A stretch of 27,364 bases of DNA from a virus. The stretch covers positions 1 to 27,364 of IMG/VR virus record IMGVR_UViG_3300042988_000744. One strand, given 5' to 3'. The notes under the pieces are model-generated. The model did no database searches. It saw only the letters and a program-made list of their open reading frames with translations, and was not told where the DNA came from. Position numbers and translations under genes: made by a program. This document shows positions 6,302-13,261 of the stretch, one piece after another (within the stretch, counting starts at the first letter, position 1; every line of letters begins with the position of its first letter).

Positions 6302-6493
6302 ATGAACACCTTGCAATCTTCCCTGACCTACGCCGCTGGGCAGTTGTTTTTTGAGGGACGCCCCGTTGCGGGCTTCCGCACTTTGAAGGTTTCTGCTGTT
6401 GACGTGCGCGTGACTGTCTTCAAAGACAGCCGTGACATCGATCAGGTCAAGGCCATGAAGGCCGCTGGCGTCAAAGTTTGGAGCGTCAAATGA
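6302..6493 (+). CDS. Small hypothetical protein, tail region
   Basis: This 63-aa protein starts 2 bases after the preceding stop; a weak GGA lies 8 bases upstream. The middle is beta-like (QLFFEGRPVAGFRTLKVSAVDVRVTVF) and the end is a short helix plus strand (VKAMKAAGVKVWSVK). No family is recognised. It overlaps the next gene start by ATGA, which supports it as real. Given its neighbours it may be a minor tail or assembly protein; nothing in the sequence proves this. Confidence 0.6.
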   Translation: MNTLQSSLTYAAGQLFFEGRPVAGFRTLKVSAVDVRVTVFKDSRDIDQVKAMKAAGVKVWSVK

Positions 6494-6693
6494 GCGAGTT
6501 CCTGTTCATCATCCCCAGTGGCTGGACGCGCATCTCCCAAGAGATGATCGACCTGATTGGCATGTCCAACATCGAGATCTGGATGCGGACGAACGACTAC
6601 CACACACTGGGCCAAGCCCTGCGTGAGAACGGTGGGCCTGAGTCCATCAGTGAGGCTGTGTTCTTCAACGGCGAAATCTTGGCCGTTCGATAA
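6490..6693 (+). CDS. Small hypothetical protein before the large spike gene
   Basis: The protein is 67 aa from the ATG overlapping the previous stop; an earlier in-frame start at 6478 is less likely. It begins MSEFLFIIPSGWTRIS and contains an IEIWMRTNDYHTLGQALRENGG helix region. It is compact, with no signal peptide or membrane helix. The stop TAA is directly followed by the ATG of the 864-aa protein (TAAATG), so the two are probably co-translated in sequence. A chaperone or adapter for the spike would fit the position but is speculative. Confidence 0.6.
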   Translation: MSEFLFIIPSGWTRISQEMIDLIGMSNIEIWMRTNDYHTLGQALRENGGPESISEAVFFNGEILAVR

Positions 6694-9288
6694 ATGGCAG
6701 CCTTTGTCGCCAACACCGGGGCGGTGTTCAACTTTGACGCCTATACAGGCGGGAGTACGAATGCCACCCTGGACACGTACACGATCAGCGAGGACTCGAC
6801 GCTGGTTGTGCGCACGGACACCTACGCCTGCCCGAACCACTCTACAGCGTTTGGTTCACTGGACACGGTGTCGTTCAGCGGCAAGGGCGGCACTCTGCGG
6901 TTCGACCCGACCTATGTGCGGGTTGTGGCCTACACGGGCGGATCAGGCAACGCGCCAGCCTATGGCACAACCATCTCGCAGGGTGGTGTGTCTGGTGTGT
7001 TCTTGGGTGCGTGGACAAACTGGCTGAGTGAACCCATCACTCCCGGCTCTGCGATCGGTGCGACAGGCTTCATCAAGATTGGCGGCGTCACGGGTGGCAG
7101 CTTCGCGGCTGGTGCTCTTACAGGTATTACAGCAACCTGCTCTGGTCCAGACGTTCAGGGCTGGATAGAGGTTCGCGGCGCAGACACGGCGGCCATCACA
7201 GTGCCTCGCATCGGCTCTGTGGAGTCGGTGGAAGCATGGTTTGAGATTGGCACGACCAACGGCACCCGAGGGCAGGTCATCCCATGCCCAACCTGTGCCA
7301 CGGTGGCCTCGACATTCCCCGGCGTCTGGATCGAAACGGCTGCTGGCTCGGGCGTCTACGAACCATACGCCTCTGTGGGCACGGTGGTGGCACTGGCTAC
7401 GCACCGGACTGACGCTTCGATGAAGGTCATCACCCAGACCACGGGCGGCATTCGCATTGGCAACGATGGCACGAACGGCGTGTTCTATTTGCCGCCCACT
7501 GGCTGCAAGGTTCGCATTCCAGCGACCATCCTGACCTGCTGCACGCGCACGACTTCAGGTTCTGGCCCACGGGTTTTGCCTAACGCCACGCTTGGAACCC
7601 GGCAGGAATTTGTGACCACAGGTGCGGGGTACTTTGACCTGAGGGGTGTGGTGTGCTTGTGGTACATGAACTTCACGCAGGCCTTCTACGTCAAGTACAA
7701 AGGCTGCGCGGTCGCTGACACCATGGTGCTGTCTGAGATTGCATCCCCGCTGGATGTGGACAACTGCATCGTGGCTCCCACGGTGGCGCAACTGAACTTC
7801 GCACTGAACCTGACTTCCTGTTTTGCTGGCGGAACGATCCAGAACAGTGTGTTCAACCGCTTCAGCTTGGCGGCTTCTGGTGCGTATGTGGCCCAGATCA
7901 ACTACGTCACTGGCGTCACATTCACCAGCAACACGTTCCGCTCTGCCACGCTGAGAGCCAACGCCACAACAGGCGTCATCAGTTCCACGCAGGCCGTGAA
8001 CTGCACCTTCACCAATCAGGTGTTCATCGGTGGCCGTGCGGGCATGACCGGGGCGCAGCGTTGCACGTTCAACAACACCACCTACTACGACCACACGATC
8101 ACCACGACGACAGCCAGCACCAACGGTCAGTACGCCTTTGAATTCAACACAGGTGCAAACGGCAACGTCATCAACGGGTTCAGCCTGCCTCTGCCCAACA
8201 ACGGCCCCTACAGCGGCATCGTCAACTTGAGCGCCTGCTACAACACGCTCATCAAGAACATTGGCACCAGCTACTCATCTCCGCTGGTGATGACGGCTAC
8301 TGTGACGGGTTTGGCTGTCAACGGTGCGGGCAACAACGACGGCATCACCATCAAGCGGGTGTACGTCAGCAACACCCGTACCGGCCCTTGGGCATTCGTG
8401 AACTCTGACACCAACGTGCTGATCGAGCATGTGGCGGGTGACACGGCTGACACCTCTGTGGTGGCTTCGTTGAACACCATCACAAAGAATGCCATGCTGA
8501 CGGGTGCAACCACCGGGCAGGTTTCGGTGTACGGCACCCACTGGATGACCCGGTTCACCAGCACCACAGCAGGCTTTGCTGAGATTCTGTGCAACGAACC
8601 CACCTCTACCAGTGCAGCACAGTGCTTTGCTTCTGGTGGTGTTCCGCAGTTCAACTCTTCTGGTCAGGTTCTGCTGACCAAGCTGGGCGACCAAGTGACA
8701 TGGGAGATGCCTTTCTTCGCGATTGGCTTCACCGCATTCACCAACTCTGCGCCGACCATCACCGGAACGAACGTCACCTATTCCACTGGCGCACGGTGGG
8801 GCAACCATGACATCGAGTTTCAGGTGGACACTGGCTCTGGCTACGGCGGCACATGGCTGGCTCTGACTGCTGCCAACCTGATTGCCAACACGTTCAACAG
8901 CACCACCGGGTTCAAGCTCAAGCTGCGGGCAACCTGTGCCGTGGCATCTGCCACCAACGCCATCACCAACATGCGCGTGGCGCTGACCACCACATCCACT
9001 GACCGCGACACCAAGCTGTACCCACTGAGTGTGAACACCGTCACGTTCACTGGCCTGCCAACTGGCTGCGATGCCGTGGTTCTGACCGCAGGCACCACAA
9101 CGATTCTGGCGCAGGCTGACGCACTGGCTGGCACCAGCTACGCATTCCAGTACGAGGGCACCCCGACTGTGGACGTGGGCTTCATCAAACCCGGCTACGT
9201 GCCGTACTACTTCCGCAACCTGGCGCTGGGATCGACCGACTCCAGCATCCCAGTCACTTTGACGATTGACCGCAACTACCTGCCGTAA
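6694..9288 (+). CDS. Large beta-rich tail spike/fibre protein
   Basis: The 864-aa product is rich in Thr, Ser, Asn, Gly and Ala, with almost no long charged helices, as in phage tail spikes and fibres. Residues about 340-640 contain repeated short strands with aligned N, T and V residues (NSVFNRFSL, GVTFTSNTFRSATLR, NCTFTNQVFIGG, RCTFNNTTYYDH), the look of a right-handed parallel beta-helix. The C-terminal 200 residues resemble beta-sandwich domains. No lyase motif was recognised. It has about 17 cysteines, unusual for an extracellular phage protein. It probably contacts or degrades a surface glycan, but this is inferred from architecture. It starts at the ATG directly after the previous stop. 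Confidence 0.8.
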   Translation: MAAFVANTGAVFNFDAYTGGSTNATLDTYTISEDSTLVVRTDTYACPNHSTAFGSLDTVSFSGKGGTLRFDPTYVRVVAYTGGSGNAPAYGTTISQGGVSGVFLGAWTNWLSEPITPGSAIGATGFIKIGGVTGGSFAAGALTGITATCSGPDVQGWIEVRGADTAAITVPRIGSVESVEAWFEIGTTNGTRGQVIPCPTCATVASTFPGVWIETAAGSGVYEPYASVGTVVALATHRTDASMKVITQTTGGIRIGNDGTNGVFYLPPTGCKVRIPATILTCCTRTTSGSGPRVLPNATLGTRQEFVTTGAGYFDLRGVVCLWYMNFTQAFYVKYKGCAVADTMVLSEIASPLDVDNCIVAPTVAQLNFALNLTSCFAGGTIQNSVFNRFSLAASGAYVAQINYVTGVTFTSNTFRSATLRANATTGVISSTQAVNCTFTNQVFIGGRAGMTGAQRCTFNNTTYYDHTITTTTASTNGQYAFEFNTGANGNVINGFSLPLPNNGPYSGIVNLSACYNTLIKNIGTSYSSPLVMTATVTGLAVNGAGNNDGITIKRVYVSNTRTGPWAFVNSDTNVLIEHVAGDTADTSVVASLNTITKNAMLTGATTGQVSVYGTHWMTRFTSTTAGFAEILCNEPTSTSAAQCFASGGVPQFNSSGQVLLTKLGDQVTWEMPFFAIGFTAFTNSAPTITGTNVTYSTGARWGNHDIEFQVDTGSGYGGTWLALTAANLIANTFNSTTGFKLKLRATCAVASATNAITNMRVALTTTSTDRDTKLYPLSVNTVTFTGLPTGCDAVVLTAGTTTILAQADALAGTSYAFQYEGTPTVDVGFIKPGYVPYYFRNLALGSTDSSIPVTLTIDRNYLP

Positions 9289-9297
9289 GGAGCCGAC

Positions 9298-10680
9298 ATG
9301 GCCAAGATCAGTAGCAAATCACTTTTGAACGTTGGCACCGAGTTGGTGATTGACGAGGGCGCAAAAACCATTCAGTTGGTCGCGGCCGGAAATCTGGTCG
9401 CCAAGGATGGCGTGACCTGGCAGGCGCTGTACTCCAAGCTGCAGGACTTGTGGGCGACGGCCTCCTACCAGGACAGCCCGATGCCCGTTTACGCCATCGA
9501 TGCGTTGTCCGGCCAGTTCCAGATTGGTACAGACGGCGCGACGTACAGCGGGTGGACATTCGCTGATGACACCACTCGCAACATGCTGCGTGATGGTGGC
9601 TGGTCCGAGTACTCCGCTGGCGGAGTCCTGCAGCAGCAGTTCGCCGGCTTCGTTGGCCTGGGTTCCATCAACACAGGTGCCCAGCCTTACTACCACCTAG
9701 CGGCCACGGACGCAGCCACGAACTTCCCATTCACCGACCAGTTCAACGTCGGCGTCAAGGTGTTCGGTGATGCCACGCACGGCAACTTCGACAAGCGGAC
9801 GTACGCCAAGACCTACGTCCGCGAGTACGGGAAGAAATTCAAGTCCAGTGTGTTGGCCGATACCGGTGCTACTGGCACTGGCGCCAACAAGGTCAACTTC
9901 CTGATCTCGAATGAAGACGATCTGAAGATCCAAGGGTTGCTGGGCACCGTTCAGGCGACCGGTGATGCGGCGATGTCTGGCGCACCGTACAGCGGCATCA
10001 CGGTTGCTTACTACACCGCAGACCAGACCAAGACCATTGGTGGCACAGGCTACCCCTTCCGCATCGTCATTCAGGGCAACGGCGGTACGCTGGAGCAGAT
10101 CTACGCCAAGGTGCAGTACCTGCTGCGCCAAGCGACCGACATCAACACTGGCGGCACGGCCGGATCCAAGATCGGCAAGATCCAGTCAGACCTGCTGACC
10201 TTCGTGGGCGACACATTGGTGACCGCGCAGGGTGTGTACATCGACGGCGTGTTGTCGGCCGACTCCAACCGGGTTGAGTTCTACGACCAGAACAACGTCA
10301 AGCGCACCAACCCCTACACCGCCGCTGGCACTATCACATTCAACGCGCCCCTGGTGGGTGCGGGTTCCAGCTATCGCCTGATGTTCACCGCCCCTCCGGG
10401 CGCTGGCAACGACTACGGCGAGAGCGGCGCCATCACAGTCAACGATGCATCCGGAACGCCCATCACCGGGACCATCAGCGCGGCCAGCATCCCGTTCACG
10501 TACGACTACGACGGAAACGTGCAGGGTAGCTTCACCGCTGGAACGGATCGCCCGGTCACCCTGATCGGTATTCGCCCGGGATCCGGCAAGTTCGTGGCGG
10601 CCACAGGCACATTGACCCGCTCAAAGAACATCAGCCTGTCTCTGGTGGCTGAGCAGGATCGGGTGTACAGCGCGGCCTAA
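9298..10680 (+). CDS. Phage tail structural protein, large
   Basis: The 460-aa protein has a strong ribosome site (AAGGAG, 5 bases before the ATG). It starts MAKISSKSLLNVGTELVI and continues with the phrases GVTWQALYSKLQDLW, TRNMLRDGGWSEY and a tyrosine/lysine-rich middle (YAKTYVREYGKKFK). The C-terminal part is beta-rich with Thr/Ala/Gly, ending in RSKNISLSLVAEQDRVYSAA. The layout fits a large virion protein of the tail tip rather than an enzyme; no catalytic motif is seen. It is followed 3 bases later by another tail protein. The precise role is unknown. Confidence 0.7.
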   Translation: MAKISSKSLLNVGTELVIDEGAKTIQLVAAGNLVAKDGVTWQALYSKLQDLWATASYQDSPMPVYAIDALSGQFQIGTDGATYSGWTFADDTTRNMLRDGGWSEYSAGGVLQQQFAGFVGLGSINTGAQPYYHLAATDAATNFPFTDQFNVGVKVFGDATHGNFDKRTYAKTYVREYGKKFKSSVLADTGATGTGANKVNFLISNEDDLKIQGLLGTVQATGDAAMSGAPYSGITVAYYTADQTKTIGGTGYPFRIVIQGNGGTLEQIYAKVQYLLRQATDINTGGTAGSKIGKIQSDLLTFVGDTLVTAQGVYIDGVLSADSNRVEFYDQNNVKRTNPYTAAGTITFNAPLVGAGSSYRLMFTAPPGAGNDYGESGAITVNDASGTPITGTISAASIPFTYDYDGNVQGSFTAGTDRPVTLIGIRPGSGKFVAATGTLTRSKNISLSLVAEQDRVYSAA

Positions 10681-10683
10681 TCG

Positions 10684-11187
10684 ATGCCCATCAGCTTCGA
10701 CCCAGCCAACAAGCGGATCGTCCTCGACTCCGCTTCCGTCACCGCCATGGAGGTCTACTCCCGGTGGTGCGACTGGGTGGCCGCAGCGGACAATGCCAAG
10801 CACCCACCTGCCTTCCGGGCGGTGGGTGGCGACGACTTGGGTGGAGGCCTGTCCATCCCTCCGTACTACTTTCTGGCCAATGGTTGGAGAGTGCGGCCGA
10901 TGGAGGCCAACCACAACCTGACCATCACGGGCAACCTGTTCGTGGAGGGTGGCGGCGTCCCAGTGGTCTCCACGTTGGGCACATTCCAAGTCAACGTCAA
11001 CTACACCGTGCCGGTGCAGGCGCAGGGTATTTCCACTTCAGGTGGGTCTGGTGCCAGCGCGGCCGCCATTGCCGCCGAGCTTCTCGCCGCCCTGCAGTCC
11101 ACAGCCATCCCCGTCAACGTGACCAAAGTCAACAACGTGACCCTTCAGGGTTCCGGTACGACCCTTGATCCGATGAGGCCGGTATGA
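10684..11187 (+). CDS. Phage tail protein with VRPMEANHNLTITGNL motif
   Basis: The 167-aa product begins ISFDPANKRIVLD, then has an aromatic helix (MEVYSRWCDWVA) and the segment VRPMEANHNLTITGNLFVEGG, which recurs in phage tail proteins lying between larger fibre proteins. The last 60 residues contain an Ala-rich helix (AAAIAAELLAALQ). The ATG is 3 bases after the previous stop and lacks its own ribosome site, so coupling is likely. Its stop overlaps the next start (ATGA). The function within the tail is not known. Confidence 0.7.
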   Translation: MPISFDPANKRIVLDSASVTAMEVYSRWCDWVAAADNAKHPPAFRAVGGDDLGGGLSIPPYYFLANGWRVRPMEANHNLTITGNLFVEGGGVPVVSTLGTFQVNVNYTVPVQAQGISTSGGSGASAAAIAAELLAALQSTAIPVNVTKVNNVTLQGSGTTLDPMRPV

Positions 11188-12407
11188 ACTTTTGGCAAGA
11201 CGGCTTCTGGTCGCCGACCTTTTGGTCGGCCGACATGTGGCAGAACGACGGCGCAGCCACCGACATTCCGGTGGCGCTCACAGCGTCGATCATTGCCGCC
11301 CTCACAGCGACAGGGCAGCCAAGTACAAGCACAAACCTGACGGCTGCACCTGCGGCTGTCACCTCCATGGCTCCGCGTTTGACGGCCGGGCAGGGGTTCG
11401 GCGCAAATGTGCCTTCGTCAATTTCGATCGAGGCCGATCTTGTGGCCGGTGCTCCAGTTCTATCGGAATTGGCGGCGGCTATCAATGTCGTCCTGACGGC
11501 CCAGAGCGACATTTCGGTGTCGGGTTCGGCTTACAGCGTGTTGAGCCCTTCTGTTGCGCTGCAGCAAGGTGTCAAGCTGGCCGGCCAGTCTTCGAGCAAC
11601 CTGACGACATTTGGCGGCATCGGTTTCACGGTGCCTCTGTCGGCTGTCGCCAGCTCGACGGCAACCTCGGGCATGGACGCGTACATCGCGTGGCCGGTGG
11701 CGACGGACATGTCGCTCTCCTCCATGGCGGCGGCCGAACTGTGGCTGAAGAACGAAGTGGCGGCGATGGCCAGTGGCCAAGCCACCACGACGCTGTCTTG
11801 GAAATTGGACCAAGGTTTGGCGGGGGCATCTCACTCGGCGGCCCAGACAACGCCGTCGTTGGGACAGGGGAGGGCGTTCGCTGCCTCTGGCTCCGCCAGC
11901 CTCAATGCCTCTGGTGGCGTCGGTCTGGCTTACGCGTTCAGCGGTGCCTCCACCCTGACAGGTAGCCTCACCCCTTGGCTGGGGACGGCCGAGCAGGTTC
12001 AGGGCGGCGTTGTCGGGGCGCTCAACCTCTACTCCCTGCTCAACCAGAGCCAGCAGGTTCGCGGATCCGTTTCCGCTTTGCTGTCGGGGCATTGGTCCAC
12101 TACTCCGTTTGCCGGGTACCCCGACAACGTCGTGGTCGGCGACCCGAGCTGGTCTGTCACCGCGGATCCGGCCTTCCAAGCCACAGCCCCGCAGCACCTG
12201 CTGTACGCCTACTCGCTGGCCAAGCCGTACGTGGCGTCGTCCAAGCGGACGTTGGCTGTGACTGCGGATGCCCGTGCTTGGGCATTCAACAGCAAGAACT
12301 CTCAGTACATTTTTGAAGGAGTCGACCATGAAAGTTATGGGGCCCAAGGACCCGGAGGAAGTGAAGGTCGTGACCTTCGACTTCAGTCCCGAAATCGCAA
12401 GTTCTGA
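11184..12407 (+). CDS. Phage tail protein with W/F-rich N-terminus
   Basis: The 407-aa product starts MNFWQDGFWSPTFWSADMW, a tryptophan/phenylalanine-rich opening found in many phage tail or fibre proteins. The body is low-complexity, dominated by Ala, Ser, Thr, Leu and Gly (about residues 30-330), with a more ordered C-terminal region (WSVTADPAF, HLLYAYSLAKPYVAS, AWAFNSKNSQYIFEG). GAGG lies 5 bases before the ATG. The last 80 bases overlap the next gene, which is unusually long for this window and may reflect an extended C-terminus. A structural role is secure from context; details are not. Confidence 0.7.
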   Translation: MNFWQDGFWSPTFWSADMWQNDGAATDIPVALTASIIAALTATGQPSTSTNLTAAPAAVTSMAPRLTAGQGFGANVPSSISIEADLVAGAPVLSELAAAINVVLTAQSDISVSGSAYSVLSPSVALQQGVKLAGQSSSNLTTFGGIGFTVPLSAVASSTATSGMDAYIAWPVATDMSLSSMAAAELWLKNEVAAMASGQATTTLSWKLDQGLAGASHSAAQTTPSLGQGRAFAASGSASLNASGGVGLAYAFSGASTLTGSLTPWLGTAEQVQGGVVGALNLYSLLNQSQQVRGSVSALLSGHWSTTPFAGYPDNVVVGDPSWSVTADPAFQATAPQHLLYAYSLAKPYVASSKRTLAVTADARAWAFNSKNSQYIFEGVDHESYGAQGPGGSEGRDLRLQSRNRKF

Positions 12408-12627
12408 TTCCATCTCGACAGCTGTGACCACAGTGACTGTCATGAACGGGACTGATGCCACCCCCGCGAGCATGGTGACCGATGCCGCGACCGTGTCAGG
12501 CAAGACGGTGTACCAAAAGGTGCGCGGCGGCCTGACGGGTGTGATTTACAAGCTACGGTGCAAGGCGACGGACAGCTCAGGCAACGTCCACGTGATCGTC
12601 GGCCAGCTGCAGGTGCAGAACCTATGA
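12328..12627 (+). CDS. Small beta-rich phage tail/fibre-adaptor-like protein
   Basis: The ATG at 12328 is chosen because GAAGGA lies 7 bases upstream; an earlier in-frame start at 12268 would overlap the previous gene even more. The 99-aa protein opens MKVMGPKDPEEVKVVTFDFS, then SSDSISTAVTTVTVMNG, and ends with TGVIYKLRCKATDSSGNVH and a closing strand. This matches small immunoglobulin-like proteins often annotated in phages as fibre-tail adaptors. It would connect fibres to the tail tip, by analogy. Its stop overlaps the start of the exported HNH gene (ATGA). Confidence 0.7.
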   Translation: MKVMGPKDPEEVKVVTFDFSPEIASSDSISTAVTTVTVMNGTDATPASMVTDAATVSGKTVYQKVRGGLTGVIYKLRCKATDSSGNVHVIVGQLQVQNL

Positions 12628-12977
12628 TTCGGATCCTCTTGCTCCTCCTGCCTCTTCAGGTGTGGGCGACTGTGGATCCCTTTGCGGAGTACCGCCTGTG
12701 CCTCCCAGTCGTCCGGGCCGCTGACGGGACGATCTACCGGAGCTCAGCCATCAAAGCCGCCTTCCAGCGCCTGCACCCATGCCCATCGACAGGGTTGCAG
12801 AAGGGTTCTTGCCCGGGGTGGTCCATTGATCACGTCATCCCGTTGGCGGTGGGCGGCTGCGATGCCGTCGTCAACATGCAGTGGCTGCCTGACCAGATCA
12901 AGTCGGCGGCTGGCACCTACCCGAAGGATCGGTGGGAGCGCAAGGTGTACGCTGACCCGATGCAAATTGTGAAGTAG
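12624..12977 (+). CDS. Small exported HNH-family nuclease
   Basis: The start is the ATG overlapping the previous stop; the longer frame from 12558 would hide the signal peptide. Residues 1-15 (MIRILLLLLPLQVWA) form a classical signal peptide with a VWA-T cleavage site. The mature part has a minimal HNH core: IDHVIPLAVGG at 68-78 (D69, H70), N84 in NMQWLP, and a YPKDRWERKVY segment. Four cysteines (26, 53, 63, 79) lie in the mature part and could form periplasmic disulphides. HNH proteins cut DNA with a metal ion. As the last late gene, next to the attachment site, it should be made late and exported; its target is unknown. Confidence 0.8.
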   Translation: MIRILLLLLPLQVWATVDPFAEYRLCLPVVRAADGTIYRSSAIKAAFQRLHPCPSTGLQKGSCPGWSIDHVIPLAVGGCDAVVNMQWLPDQIKSAAGTYPKDRWERKVYADPMQIVK

Positions 12978-12979
12978 CG

Positions 12980-13000
12980 GGTGTAAATTCTGGTGTAAAT
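12980..13000 (+). repeat. Tandem GGTGTAAAT repeats (putative integrase arm sites)
   Basis: GGTGTAAAT occurs at 12980-12988 and again at 12992-13000, a 12-base period, directly after the last late gene. The same heptamer GGTGTAA recurs at 13131 and 13144 on the other side of the gap. Directly repeated heptamer-sized sites are typical of arm-type binding sites of phage tyrosine integrases. Confidence 0.5.
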
Positions 13001-13091
13001 CCCTGAGCTTCAGGCCCACTCTTTGACCATCTGAGTGTTGATTTACGTAGGGAAATCACAGCAGCCGTGACGTTCACTTGCGTTCACACGG

Positions 13092-13107
13092 CAAGGTGAT
13101 CACCTTG
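13092..13107. promoter_or_regulatory. 16-bp perfect palindrome (operator candidate)
   Basis: CAAGGTGATCACCTTG reads identically on both strands. It lies between the CGTTCAC repeats and the second set of GGTGTAA sites. A dimeric DNA-binding protein, such as a phage repressor, the excisionase-like protein at 14102-14374 or a host factor, could bind here. No -10/-35 pair is clear next to it. Confidence 0.5.
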
Positions 13108-13119
13108 TATTTCAAAGAC

Positions 13120-13150
13120 TTACACCGCCTGGTGTAATTTCTTGGTGTAA
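13120..13150. repeat. GGTGTAA cluster with inverted copy
   Basis: TTACACC (13120-13126), GCCT and GGTGTAA (13131-13137) form a 7-bp inverted repeat followed by TTTCTT; another GGTGTAA follows at 13144-13150, 13 bases on. It may be an integrase arm site, or a weak terminator of the late operon because the hairpin is followed by a T-rich stretch. The shared heptamer with 12980-13000 favours the protein-binding reading. Confidence 0.5.
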
Positions 13151-13160
13151 CCCGGATTCC

Positions 13161-13235
13161 GGGTCGTTAACTCAGCGGTAGAGTGCCACCTTCACACGGT
13201 GGAAGCCAGTGGTTCGATCCCACTACGACCCACCA
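13161..13235 (+). tRNA. tRNA-Val (anticodon CAC), CCA encoded
   Basis: All arms fold: acceptor GGGTCGT with ACGACCC, D-stem ACTC with GAGT, anticodon stem CCACC with GGTGG around loop TTCACAC, five-base variable region, T-stem AGTGG with CCACT around TTCGATC, then A and CCA. The anticodon CAC reads GUG. It is complete and canonical, with no mismatch in the stems. It stands 24 bases from the end of the integrase gene, with its 3' end facing that gene, as at many tRNA-type attachment sites. Here both flanks are phage genes, so the phage carries an entire tRNA, either as the attP core, for translation, or both. Confidence 0.93.
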
Positions 13236-13239
13236 AACA

Positions 13240-13261
13240 AAAGGACCCTCACGGGGCCTTT
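13240..13261. terminator. Bidirectional intrinsic terminator between tRNA and integrase
   Basis: AAAGGACCC (13240-13248), loop TCAC and GGGGCCTTT (13253-13261) form a nine-position stem with one A-G mismatch. It is followed on the + strand by ACTTTTTG and on the - strand by TGTTT. It begins right after the tRNA and touches the integrase stop codon (13260-13262), so it can end both the tRNA transcript and the convergent early operon. Confidence 0.75.

Larger units (their letters stand above)
12978..13160. other. Non-coding region with integrase arm-type sites and operators (putative attP arm)
   Basis: This 183-base gap lies between the late genes and the tRNA. It holds GGTGTAA at 12980, 12992, 13131 and 13144, and the inverse TTACACC at 13120. 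It also has an inverted repeat TGATTT (13039-13044)/AAATCA (13053-13058), two CGTTCAC repeats 10 bases apart (13071 and 13081) and a 16-bp palindrome at 13092-13107. Such a mix of short direct repeats next to a tRNA and a tyrosine integrase is what the arm of a phage attachment site looks like. Function is inferred. Confidence 0.6.

Noticed and set aside
1-12627. Diversity-generating retroelement acting on the adhesin genes
   Set aside because: No reverse transcriptase, template repeat or matching variable repeat was found in the window.
13039-13058. IHF-binding site near TGATTT...AAATCA
   Set aside because: Only part of the IHF consensus (TTGATT) matches; the spacing to the other half is wrong, so it is listed only as an inverted repeat.
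13161-13235. A prophage-host junction at the tRNA
   Set aside because: Genes on both sides are phage genes in consistent operons, so the tRNA is internal to the phage sequence rather than at a host boundary.
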